Source of the DNA: Peptoniphilus lacrimalis DSM 7455
Lineage (GTDB): Bacteria > Bacillota > Clostridia > Tissierellales > Peptoniphilaceae
Length of the DNA stretch: 64,000 bases
NCBI RefSeq assembly: GCF_000378725.1
Contig: NZ_KB900369.1
Coordinates: 124,001 to 188,000 of the forward strand
Direction of reading: 5' to 3'
Part shown: positions 9,261-16,780 of the stretch, piece after piece
Numbering within the stretch: the first letter of the stretch is position 1
Layout of the letters: the number at the start of each line of letters is the position of its first letter
Position numbers and translations under genes: made by a program
The notes under the pieces: generated by a model
Databases searched by the model: none
The model's input: the letters and a program-made list of their open reading frames with translations, nothing else
What the model was told of the DNA's origin: nothing

Positions 9261-10705
9261 TTTATATTACAAAAGTTCATTTGGAAAATTTCCAATCACA
9301 TAAAAACACCTCTTTGGAATTTGATAGGGGACTTAATGTTATACTGGGGAATTCTGATTCTGGTAAAACTGCTATTTTGAGGGCAATAAAATGGGCTTTG
9401 TATAATGAACCTCAAGGGGATTATTTCATTATGCAAGGGCAAAATCAAGTTCTAGTAGAAATAGAATTTTCTAATGGAGCAATAATAAAAAGATTAAAGT
9501 CATCATCTAAAAATGACTATTATTTGAAACTTCCAAACCAAGAAGAACAAAAATTTGAAGCTTTTGGTCGTTCTGTTCCACAAGAAATTATTAATATTAC
9601 TGGTATGTATAAAATGTCGTTAAATGATGATAAAACTAGCATTTTAAATATAGCTGAGCAATTGGAGGGACCATTTTTACTTAATCAAGTTCCTTCAGTA
9701 AGAGCAAGTGCAATTGGACGACTTATATCTGTAAACTATATTGATGACGCTTTAAGAGATACAGTAAGAGAAAATAAAACAGTTAATACTAATATAAGAA
9801 ATTTAGAAAAATCAAAAACTGAGCTTGAAGAAGAAATTAGTAAATTTGATTATTTAAAGGATTTAGAAAAGAAATACGAAGAACTTAAATCTATACGTGA
9901 TGAAATTTCCATTAAAGAAGATAAATTAAAGTTATATAAGAAGCTAAGTTATTCTTTTAAAGAAATCGACAATGAAATTAATTCAATAAATATTGATATA
10001 TCTAAATTACCAGATTTAGAATTGCTAAGTAGTATAGTTACAGAATTAGTAACATTAAATTTCAAAAATAATTATTATATAAACTTCAATGACAAGCTTA
10101 ATAAGTTAGATATGAGCATAAAAAATGCCAATGTATACTTAAATAATTTTAAAGATTTTTCAAGTTTAGAAGATATTAAAGATAAACTTAATGAATGCGT
10201 AACAGATTTTAATAGGTTAAATACTATAAATTTGGAATATATGAATTTATCCAATGAAATAACTGAAAAAAGTAATTTTGTTAACTCATTAGTAAGCTTT
10301 TTAAGGGTTGACTACACATATAATGAATTAAACGAAAAACTTGAATTACTCAATAATTTGAAAAATTTATTAGTATCAAATAATAATATTGACAGTGCTA
10401 TTTCTAAGGGGGAAATATATCTAAATAAATTTAACAATTTAGATGTATTACAATCTGTAGTTAATAAATTGCTTACTAAGAAAGAATTATTAAGTAAATT
10501 AGATGATGCTTGTAAAAGATATCAATTACTTGAAAATGCTTTACACAAAGAGGAAGATTTTATTAAAGAATCAGAAAAAAACATAAAAATAATATCTAAA
10601 GATTATTCAGATATTATTTATAAAGCCGGAATATGCCCATTTTGTTTTAATACAATAACTGACGATTCTATGAAACATATAAATAGACACCTTTTGGAGG
10701 ATTAA
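9257..10705 (+). CDS. N-terminal half of a split Rad50/SbcC-like ATPase, ending in a Cys2-His2 tip
   Basis: The first 140 residues are the N-terminal lobe of an SMC/Rad50-type ATPase: VHLENFQSHKNTSLEF, then Walker A GNSDSGKT at residues 31-38, then ALYNEP. A long helical, Asn/Lys/Leu-rich region (about 150-450) is predicted coiled coil. The protein ends 19 residues after CPFC (C460, C463), which is the position of a Rad50 zinc hook. Here H474 and H478 follow, giving a C-x2-C-x10-H-x3-H pattern. Walker B, signature motif and H-loop are absent; they are in the gene at 10941. The TAA stop abuts the next ATG. The split looks like real gene organisation and not a frameshift, because both halves have their own start and Shine-Dalgarno. 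Confidence 0.75.
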   Translation: MIYITKVHLENFQSHKNTSLEFDRGLNVILGNSDSGKTAILRAIKWALYNEPQGDYFIMQGQNQVLVEIEFSNGAIIKRLKSSSKNDYYLKLPNQEEQKFEAFGRSVPQEIINITGMYKMSLNDDKTSILNIAEQLEGPFLLNQVPSVRASAIGRLISVNYIDDALRDTVRENKTVNTNIRNLEKSKTELEEEISKFDYLKDLEKKYEELKSIRDEISIKEDKLKLYKKLSYSFKEIDNEINSINIDISKLPDLELLSSIVTELVTLNFKNNYYINFNDKLNKLDMSIKNANVYLNNFKDFSSLEDIKDKLNECVTDFNRLNTINLEYMNLSNEITEKSNFVNSLVSFLRVDYTYNELNEKLELLNNLKNLLVSNNNIDSAISKGEIYLNKFNNLDVLQSVVNKLLTKKELLSKLDDACKRYQLLENALHKEEDFIKESEKNIKIISKDYSDIIYKAGICPFCFNTITDDSMKHINRHLLED

Positions 10706-10939
10706 ATGAATTACGAAGACCAATTAAATAATTTAAAAAAACAGTTAGATAGAGCAAAAGATTTGAAATACAAAGCTGATGCTAGACTAGAAAGTTTAAA
10801 AAGTCAAAGAGCAGAATTATTAAAGGAAATAGAAAAAGAGGGCATAAAGCCTGAAGACTTATCTATGGAAATAGAAAAACTTGAAAAAGAAATTGTAGAT
10901 CTGTTCCAAAAAGCAGACTCTATGATGCCAAAGGTATAA
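10706..10939 (+). CDS. small coiled-coil protein of the split Rad50 cassette
   Basis: A 77-residue protein that is almost entirely charged heptad-like sequence (repeats such as LNNLKKQLDRA and MEIEKLEKEIVDL) and is predicted to be one helical hairpin or coiled coil. A Gly-Ile-Lys-Pro break near residue 46 could be the turn. Strong GGAGG lies five bases before the ATG, and the start abuts the upstream stop. No enzyme motif is present. Position suggests it pairs with the neighbouring coiled coils; this is inference only. Confidence 0.65.
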   Translation: MNYEDQLNNLKKQLDRAKDLKYKADARLESLKSQRAELLKEIEKEGIKPEDLSMEIEKLEKEIVDLFQKADSMMPKV

Positions 10940-10940
10940 A

Positions 10941-11597
10941 ATGAATTTAGAAGAATTAAATAAAAAATTGGAGCAAATAAATTCAAAATTAAATATAGAA
11001 AAGGGAAAGCTGCAAGTTATTAGTCAAAACTTTGAAAATACAAAAAAAGAATTGGATAAAGAAATAAAATATGAAGATCTTTTAACTAAAGTAATTTTAT
11101 TATTTCAAAAAACAGCAACTTACGCTAGAGAACAATCAAAAAGACAAGTAGAAGACTTAGTGACTAGATGCTTACAATTTATTTTTGAAACTGATATTGA
11201 ATTTTTAATTGAACTTTCTGAAAAACGCTCAGTTCCAAATGCAGAATTTTATGTGAGAAGTAATTATGATGAAGGATATAGTATTATAACAAAGCCAGAA
11301 CTTGAAAGGGGAGGTGGAGTTGTAGATATAATTTCCATAGCTCTAAGAATAGCTTTTATTCAACTACATAAACCTGTTTTGCAGGGACCAATAATTTTAG
11401 ATGAACCAGGAAAACATGTAAGCGAGGACTATATTTTTAACTTAGGAGATTTTCTAAGTAAATCTAGCTCATTATTTAAAAGACAAATAATTATGGTTAC
11501 ACATAATGCTCATCTTGCACAAATATGCGATAAATCCTATTCAGTTGACATCAAAAATGGTGTGAGCTGTGTAGAGGAGATTAATGAAAATATTTAA
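10941..11597 (+). CDS. C-terminal half of a split Rad50/SbcC-like ATPase
   Basis: A 218-residue protein starting with a short coiled coil (about 1-60), followed by the C-terminal ATPase lobe of the SMC/Rad50 fold. A signature-like segment ERGGGVVDIISIALRIA replaces the usual LSGG-type sequence. Walker B GPIILDEP is near residues 149-156 and the H-loop is MVTHNAHLAQICD near 185-197. There is no Walker A, so it can form an ATP site only together with the protein encoded at 9257. It starts one base after the preceding stop and ends the operon. Confidence 0.75.
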   Translation: MNLEELNKKLEQINSKLNIEKGKLQVISQNFENTKKELDKEIKYEDLLTKVILLFQKTATYAREQSKRQVEDLVTRCLQFIFETDIEFLIELSEKRSVPNAEFYVRSNYDEGYSIITKPELERGGGVVDIISIALRIAFIQLHKPVLQGPIILDEPGKHVSEDYIFNLGDFLSKSSSLFKRQIIMVTHNAHLAQICDKSYSVDIKNGVSCVEEINENI

Positions 11598-11639
11598 AAA
11601 CAAATTATTCAAATAAAGTTTTAAAAGATTAATTAGTGC

Positions 11640-11671
11640 TTGACTTTAATACAAGAAATTGTTAGTATGAT
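11640..11671 (+). promoter_or_regulatory. weak candidate promoter for the TrpR-like gene
   Basis: A good -35-like TTGACT (11640-11645) and a -10-like TATGAT (11666-11671) lie in the 146-base gap, but they are 20 bases apart, longer than usual. A promoter is expected here; these exact boxes are uncertain. Confidence 0.3.
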
Positions 11672-11743
11672 ATTGATAGTTGTTATACGTACAATAAAAC
11701 TTTATTATTTGATAAAATATTTACATTTGATTAGGAGGATATC

Positions 11744-12058
11744 ATGAAATATAATTCAAAAATTAAAAGTAAACAAACTGATGGTTTATTTGAAGCTATT
11801 CTTGAATTAGATAATATGGAAGAATGCTACAGATTTTTTGAAGATATTTGTACCGTTAAAGAAATTAAAGCTATATCTCAAAGATTAGAAGTAGTTAAAT
11901 TATTAATTAAAGAAAAAACATATCATGAAATTGAAAGCGAAACTGGAGCATCTACAGCAACAATATCTAGAATAAACAGATCTTTAAATTATGGTGCTGA
12001 TGGTTATAAAATAGTTTTAGAAAAACTTGGCTTACTAAATGATAAGGACAAAGAATAA
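11744..12058 (+). CDS. YerC/YecD family TrpR-like regulator
   Basis: A 104-residue DNA-binding protein of the TrpR-related YerC/YecD group. It has a helical N-terminus, then a helix-turn-helix near residues 60-85 (KEKTYHEIESETGASTATISRINRSL). Length and spacing match the family, whose regulatory target is generally unknown. A very strong Shine-Dalgarno TTAGGAGG lies seven bases before the ATG. The gene is monocistronic, with its own upstream gap and a strong terminator behind it. Confidence 0.85.
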   Translation: MKYNSKIKSKQTDGLFEAILELDNMEECYRFFEDICTVKEIKAISQRLEVVKLLIKEKTYHEIESETGASTATISRINRSLNYGADGYKIVLEKLGLLNDKDKE

Positions 12059-12080
12059 TCTTTATTTTTAATTAAACCAT

Positions 12081-12110
12081 AAAAGGGCTTATTATCTTAT
12101 AAGCCCTTTT
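12081..12110. terminator. bidirectional terminator between the TrpR-like gene and rqcH
   Basis: Perfect 12-base-pair stem (12081-12092 / 12099-12110) containing AAGGGC and GCCCTT, with a six-base loop. It is flanked by A on the left and T on the right, so it works for both convergent genes. Confidence 0.88.
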
Positions 12111-12127
12111 ATAATATATTGAATTTT

Positions 12128-13882
12128 TTAACCCTTTTTTACAAGTTTCTGTAAAAATTCATTAGTACTTTTGATATTTATTGTCGAAAAATCTTGATAT
12201 ATGACCAATCCTAATTTATTACTGGGATGTCTTTTTATATTAATCCTTTTCGTATAATCAACAAGTACATTATTAGAATCTCCGAAAGAAGAATACTTTG
12301 CTGCTAATGCAGCACAGGCATTGAGAACATCAATTGGTGGATTATCACCTTTATTTTTTAAGATTACATGAGAACCTGGTCCTTCTTTAACGTGAAACCA
12401 GTAATCATCCTTATTAGCAAATTTTAATGTCAAATAATCATTTTGCTTGTTATTTTTACCAAGGAATATATTGTAACCATCCATCTCAAACTCTAAAAAG
12501 TTTTTTGTATTTGATTTAGACTTGTTTTTTAAATTTCTTTTATTATTTTTAATTAAGCCTTGGTTTTGCATCTCTTCTTTTAAGTCTTCTATATCATCTA
12601 AACTTTCCATCAGGCTTATATTTAATAATAATGATTCTAAATAGGATATTAAAGCCTTATCATCTTCAATTTGTTTGTATAAAATCCCTGCAGCTTTTTT
12701 TAATTTTGAATATTTTTTATAATATCTATTGGCATTTTGTTGAGCATTTAATTTTATATCTAGAGGTATTTCAATTTCATTCATATTATCATAATAATTT
12801 GAACATTTAAGAGTTTTGTCTCCGGGTTTTATATTATGAAAGTTTGAAGAAATTAAATCAGCATAAACTTTATATTTATCCCTATCTAAGGCTTCATTTA
12901 ATTCTTGTGCCTGAAATTCTAATTTTCTTTTGGTTCTTTTTATACTCAGCCTTATAATCTTTTGATAATTCGATGTTAAAGAATTAATCCTATTATCCAC
13001 TTGCTTATGAGCATAAAACTCATCTAAAAGCTCATTAATTGAAGAAACTTTGATTTTTTCATTATCGTTATAAAACTTCAAATCTATGGAGTAGAAATCT
13101 GAAAATTTTTCACTTTTTAAAATTTTAATCGGTTTAAATTTACATTTTTTTATAGATTCAAAAATTTCATAAAAACTTTTTTCTATCATATTAATATCAT
13201 TTTCGCTATATGACAAGAAAGCTCTATCCATATCAATACCACTTCTATAGCTTAATTCCATTACCATTTGTGGGCTAATACCGGCATAAGTATTCATCAA
13301 AAATCTTTTTAGATTTAAATTTTTATCAGCATTTAATATTCTTGATTTTAAATCATATTCATCCCTAGGGTCTAATCCTTTAGATATATCTATTGGATTA
13401 TAAATAGCTCCTGGAACAATTTCTCTTACTCTTGACTTATTAAAATTAATCCTTTTTAAACTATCTAGTATTTTAGAGTTGTTATTCACTAAAATTATGT
13501 TAGAATATTTACCCATAATCTCAAGTATCAAAGATTTATCTTCAAGTAATCCTAATTCATCTTTTGAAGAAAAATCAAATTTTATAATCCTATCCATTTT
13601 ATATTGAGTGATTTGATTTAATATACTTCCTTCTAAATGTTTTCTAAGCAACATACAAAATGCTGGAGGATTGCTTGGATTATCAATAATATTTTCTGTT
13701 AAATGAACTCTAGGATAATTTCCCGATGCCGATAACAACAATTTATACTTTATTCTTGAAGCTCTTATATTTATAAGAATCTCATCTTTTGAAGGTTGGT
13801 AAATTTTATCTATTTTACCATTTACTAATTTATTATTTAATTCATACACTAGGCATGCACAAACGCTACCGTCTAAAGACAT
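12128..13882 (-). CDS. rqcH: ribosome quality control protein RqcH (NFACT family)
   Basis: Binds stalled 50S subunits carrying peptidyl-tRNA and directs C-terminal alanine tailing of the nascent chain; older annotation calls the family fibronectin-binding protein. The 584 residues comprise the NFACT-N domain with the conserved D97-R98 pair, a helical middle part with coiled coil (about 300-440), and the C-terminal NFACT-R domain with FHVKEGPGSHVIL. GGTGATT precedes the ATG. It is transcribed away from glyA. Confidence 0.93.
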   Translation of the reverse strand: MSLDGSVCACLVYELNNKLVNGKIDKIYQPSKDEILINIRASRIKYKLLLSASGNYPRVHLTENIIDNPSNPPAFCMLLRKHLEGSILNQITQYKMDRIIKFDFSSKDELGLLEDKSLILEIMGKYSNIILVNNNSKILDSLKRINFNKSRVREIVPGAIYNPIDISKGLDPRDEYDLKSRILNADKNLNLKRFLMNTYAGISPQMVMELSYRSGIDMDRAFLSYSENDINMIEKSFYEIFESIKKCKFKPIKILKSEKFSDFYSIDLKFYNDNEKIKVSSINELLDEFYAHKQVDNRINSLTSNYQKIIRLSIKRTKRKLEFQAQELNEALDRDKYKVYADLISSNFHNIKPGDKTLKCSNYYDNMNEIEIPLDIKLNAQQNANRYYKKYSKLKKAAGILYKQIEDDKALISYLESLLLNISLMESLDDIEDLKEEMQNQGLIKNNKRNLKNKSKSNTKNFLEFEMDGYNIFLGKNNKQNDYLTLKFANKDDYWFHVKEGPGSHVILKNKGDNPPIDVLNACAALAAKYSSFGDSNNVLVDYTKRINIKRHPSNKLGLVIYQDFSTINIKSTNEFLQKLVKKG

Positions 13883-13898
13883 ATAATCACCACAGTTA

Positions 13899-13904
13899 AT
13901 TATA
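13899..13904 (-). promoter_or_regulatory. extended -10 promoter for rqcH
   Basis: On the minus strand TGTTATAAT (hexamer at 13904-13899) lies 17-22 bases before the rqcH ATG. No clear -35; the TGn extension is the main support. Confidence 0.55.
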
Positions 13905-13918
13905 ACATAAATATTTCA

Positions 13919-13947
13919 TTGTTTTATAGTGTTAAAAATAGTATAAT
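13919..13947 (+). promoter_or_regulatory. candidate promoter for glyA
   Basis: TTGTTT (13919-13924), 17-base spacer, TATAAT (13942-13947), about 40 bases before the glyA start. Confidence 0.55.
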
Positions 13948-13985
13948 TAACTAAAACTAATAAAGAAGGGAAAAGGTGGTATAAT

Positions 13986-15224
13986 TTGGAAATTAAGGAA
14001 AATTTAAAAAAAGTCGACTTTGAAATTTTTTCCGCTATAGAAAAAGAAACTAAGAGGCAAAGAGAACATGTTGAATTAATAGCATCAGAAAACTTTGTTT
14101 CAGAAGCTGTTTTAGAGGCTATAGGCTCTACACCAACAAATAAATATTCTGAAGGATATCCAGATAAGCGCTATTATGCTGGTTGTGAACATATAGATAC
14201 TATTGAAACTTTGGCAATAGAAAGACTAAAAAAACTATTTAATGCCGAACATGCAAATGTACAACCACACTCTGGCTCAAATGCAAATTTAATTGTTTAT
14301 TCAGCTCTTCTAAAACCAGGCGATAAAGTTATGGGAATGAATCTTGACGAAGGAGGTCACTTAAGCCATGGAAGTCCAGTAAACTTTTCTGGAAAATTTT
14401 ATAATTTCACTTCCTATGGTTTAAATCCTGAAACTGAAAGAATTGACTATGATGCTTGCTATAAATTAGCAAAAGAGGTAAAACCAAAACTAATTGTAGC
14501 TGGAGCTTCAGCTTATCCAAGAAAAATAGATTTTTCTAAATTTAGAGAAATAGCTGATGCGGTGGGTGCTTATCTGATGGTAGATATGGCTCATATTGCT
14601 GGACTCGTTGCTGCAGGTTTTCATATGAATCCTTGTCCATATGCTGATTTTGTAACCTCCACCACTCATAAGACACTTAGAGGACCTAGAGGTGGAATTA
14701 TCTTAACTAATAACGAGAATAAAAAACTGTTAGATAAATCTGTTTTTCCAGGCTTCCAAGGTGGACCACTTGAAAATATAATAGCTGCCAAAGCGGTATG
14801 CTTTAAAGAAGCATTAGAACCCTCCTTTAAAGTTTACATTGAACAAATTATTAAAAATGCACAAAAAATGGGAGATGTATTACAAGAAGGTGGCATAAGA
14901 CTTGTATCAGGAGGAACTGACAACCATTTACTACTTTTAGACGTTAGAAACTTAAATTTAACAGGCAAAGAAGCAGAAAAGTTATTGTCAGAAGTAAATA
15001 TTACTACAAATAAAAATGCTATTCCAAACGACCCTCAAAAACCAATGGTAACCAGCGGTGTTAGAATTGGTACATCTGCCATTACTACAAGAGGAATGAA
15101 AGAAAATGATGTTGAAAAAATTGCATTATTAATGATAGATGCCCTAAAACAAGAGCGAGATGCACAAACAATTAAAGCTGAAGTTTTAGAAATTTTAAAA
15201 TCTTTTCCTTTATATGAAAATTAA
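13986..15224 (+). CDS. glyA: serine hydroxymethyltransferase
   Basis: PLP enzyme interconverting serine and glycine with tetrahydrofolate, the main source of one-carbon units. The 412 residues show the N-terminal [10 protein letters not shown] and NKYSEGYP blocks. The PLP-binding lysine is K229 in [12 protein letters not shown]. The start is TTG, with AAGGTGG six bases upstream. Own promoter and terminator make it monocistronic. Confidence 0.97.
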   Translation: MEIKENLKKVDFEIFSAIEKETKRQREHVELIASENFVSEAVLEAIGSTPTNKYSEGYPDKRYYAGCEHIDTIETLAIERLKKLFNAEHANVQPHSGSNANLIVYSALLKPGDKVMGMNLDEGGHLSHGSPVNFSGKFYNFTSYGLNPETERIDYDACYKLAKEVKPKLIVAGASAYPRKIDFSKFREIADAVGAYLMVDMAHIAGLVAAGFHMNPCPYADFVTSTTHKTLRGPRGGIILTNNENKKLLDKSVFPGFQGGPLENIIAAKAVCFKEALEPSFKVYIEQIIKNAQKMGDVLQEGGIRLVSGGTDNHLLLLDVRNLNLTGKEAEKLLSEVNITTNKNAIPNDPQKPMVTSGVRIGTSAITTRGMKENDVEKIALLMIDALKQERDAQTIKAEVLEILKSFPLYEN

Positions 15225-15230
15225 ATCTAT

Positions 15231-15263
15231 AGAGATAAGGCATAAGTCTTATCTCTATTTTAA
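15231..15263 (+). terminator. intrinsic terminator after glyA
   Basis: Perfect ten-base-pair stem TAGAGATAAG (15231-15240) / CTTATCTCTA (15249-15258), eight-base loop, then TTTTAAT. Confidence 0.85.
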
Positions 15264-15275
15264 TAGATATATATA

Positions 15276-15299
15276 AATATATGTTCGAACATATATTTG
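15276..15299. repeat. perfect 24-bp palindrome centred on TTCGAA
   Basis: Twelve bases AAATATATGTTC followed by their exact reverse complement GAACATATATTT. It begins 13 bases after the glyA terminator. The core ATATGTTC..AACATAT recurs, with one extra base in the middle, at 19922-19940 upstream of lexA. Size and symmetry suit a dimeric DNA-binding protein better than a terminator, since no T run follows. Confidence 0.6.
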
Positions 15300-15760
15300 T
15301 ACATACGTTTTAATGTTCTTATATGAAAATTTTCCTAATTTTTCCTAATAATGAAACAAATATATAAATTAAGTTATTTTATTAAAAAATGGTTAATTTA
15401 TGAATTTAAGATGATTTGTGTAATTGGTCATTAAAATTAATAAATTCAACAAATAATATTTATTTAATCTATAAATAATTTCAGAACATAAGTATAGAAT
15501 ATATTTTTTCGTATTTAAACAAATTTATATAATATAAAGAATAAAAAGGTTTGAATTAATTATAGTTATATATTAGATCTAAGAAAAAATCTCAAATTTA
15601 ATTTAACTGTGTATGATTATAAAATTAAAATTTTCCTTAAAAAGATTTACTAGCATAGAATTACTGCATAAACAATAAATATGATTAATATTTATAATAT
15701 ATCTTTCTATAAGGTATAATCAAAGGCTTTAAGATATTAATAAATTATAAAATAATACAA

Positions 15761-15797
15761 AAATAGTCACAAAATTATTATTTTGTGACTATTTTTT
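15761..15797. terminator. isolated strong hairpin terminator in the gene-free region
   Basis: Perfect 15-base-pair stem (15761-15775 / 15780-15794) with TAGTCACAAAA in one arm, a four-base loop, and a T run to 15797. A runs on the left make it usable from both directions. The nearest gene ends are 330 bases away on the minus strand (stalk-domain gene) and 537 bases away on the plus strand (glyA, which has its own terminator). Confidence 0.75.
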
Positions 15798-16126
15798 ACT
15801 CTCGCCTTTATTCAATATAAAGGATAATTTTCTTTGCTTTTAATATCTTATACTTTTACCATAAATAATATTGATAGACTTTGTTCTTATATATTAATAA
15901 ATTTGATTTATAATATACAAAATATATTCCTATAGATAAGAAATAATGGTTTATCAAACAATAGACAATGACATTCTTTGAATTAATTAAAATATAATTA
16001 ATATAATTTAGATTATAACCTATTGTTAACTGTTCTCACCGTTTTATATAATTAAAACGTCTATTTTTTAAATATATCTTAAGTCTATAAAATAGCAAAA
16101 TATTTTTTTATAAATAAGAATTTTTA

Positions 16127-16780
16127 TTACATATAAAGATTTGACTTTTCACCGACTAAAGATTTATCTTCCCTATCATTTTTATCAGTGTTTTTAAATA
16201 ATTCATCAAGAGAATTTATACTAGCATTTGAACTTTTATTTTCATCTGTATTTTTTTCAATATTTTTGTCTGCATCTTTTGGCTTATTTTTAAAAGATCC
16301 TTCAATATATACATTATTGTCTTTCCAGTTAACTTTTAGTCCCATAGCTTCAGAAATAAATCTAATAGGAACATATGTCCTTCCATCATATAATATTGGT
16401 GCAGCATCTGTTTCTATAACTTCTTTACCGCTATTTTCATGAAAAGTAGCTTGCTTTTCACCAATATTTATTTTTATTAATTTTGTTCCGACACCGCCTA
16501 TAAGTATTCCTTGCTTATTGGTTTGCGCTTCAGTATAAAATTGAATATAGGCTCCTAACTCCTCTGTTATATATCTGATAGGTACCATTACCCTATTATT
16601 AGTTTTATCTAAATAAGCTTTGCCATAAGTATCAGGAATAGCTTTTATTTGATTATTAATATAAATATCTATTTTTGTATTGCTAGCTTCCTTAGGAAGT
16701 TTACCAGCCGCAAAAACACTTGAACTTGTAATAGTTACAATTGATAGCGTAAATACAAGTAATTTCTTTTTTAAATTCAT
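16127..16780 (-). CDS. exported copper-amine-oxidase-N-like (stalk domain) protein
   Basis: A 217-residue secreted protein. A signal peptide (LLVFTLSIVTITSSSVFAAG, cleavage likely after AFA/AAG near residue 25) is followed by two copies of the half-motif VMVPIRYITEELGA (about 68-81) and TYVPIRFISEAMGLKVNW (about 139-156). These are typical of the copper amine oxidase N-terminal-like domain found in many exported clostridial proteins. The tail is hydrophilic, Lys/Asp/Asn-rich and of low complexity. No catalytic residue is evident; a cell-wall or extracellular role is likely. Its ATG overlaps the xerD-like stop as TAATG, so it is translationally coupled to it. Confidence 0.75.
   Translation of the reverse strand: MNLKKKLLVFTLSIVTITSSSVFAAGKLPKEASNTKIDIYINNQIKAIPDTYGKAYLDKTNNRVMVPIRYITEELGAYIQFYTEAQTNKQGILIGGVGTKLIKINIGEKQATFHENSGKEVIETDAAPILYDGRTYVPIRFISEAMGLKVNWKDNNVYIEGSFKNKPKDADKNIEKNTDENKSSNASINSLDELFKNTDKNDREDKSLVGEKSNLYM

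Larger units (their letters stand above)
15264..16126. other. gene-free AT-rich region
   Basis: About 860 bases between glyA and the stalk-domain gene with no supported reading frame on either strand and no tRNA-like structure. It contains a perfect 24-bp palindrome (15276-15299), several AT-only stretches, a TATAAT at 15715-15720 with no good -35, and a strong hairpin terminator at 15761-15797. A weaker inverted repeat CGTTTTA/TAAAACG lies at 16040-16059. It is by far the longest non-coding stretch in an otherwise compact window, and could hold a small RNA or the remains of a lost gene. Confidence 0.6.

Noticed and set aside
8867-9295. 142-codon minus-strand frame across the Mre11-like/ATPase junction
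   Set aside because: Opposes two well-supported genes, and no ribosome site or promoter fits; composition is that of an antisense frame.
9257-11597. Frameshifted single SbcC gene
   Set aside because: Three separate genes each have a start codon and Shine-Dalgarno; the missing motifs are distributed cleanly between halves, and an extra 77-codon gene sits between them.
15276-15299. Palindrome as an intrinsic terminator
   Set aside because: No T run follows, and a proper glyA terminator already lies 13 bases upstream.
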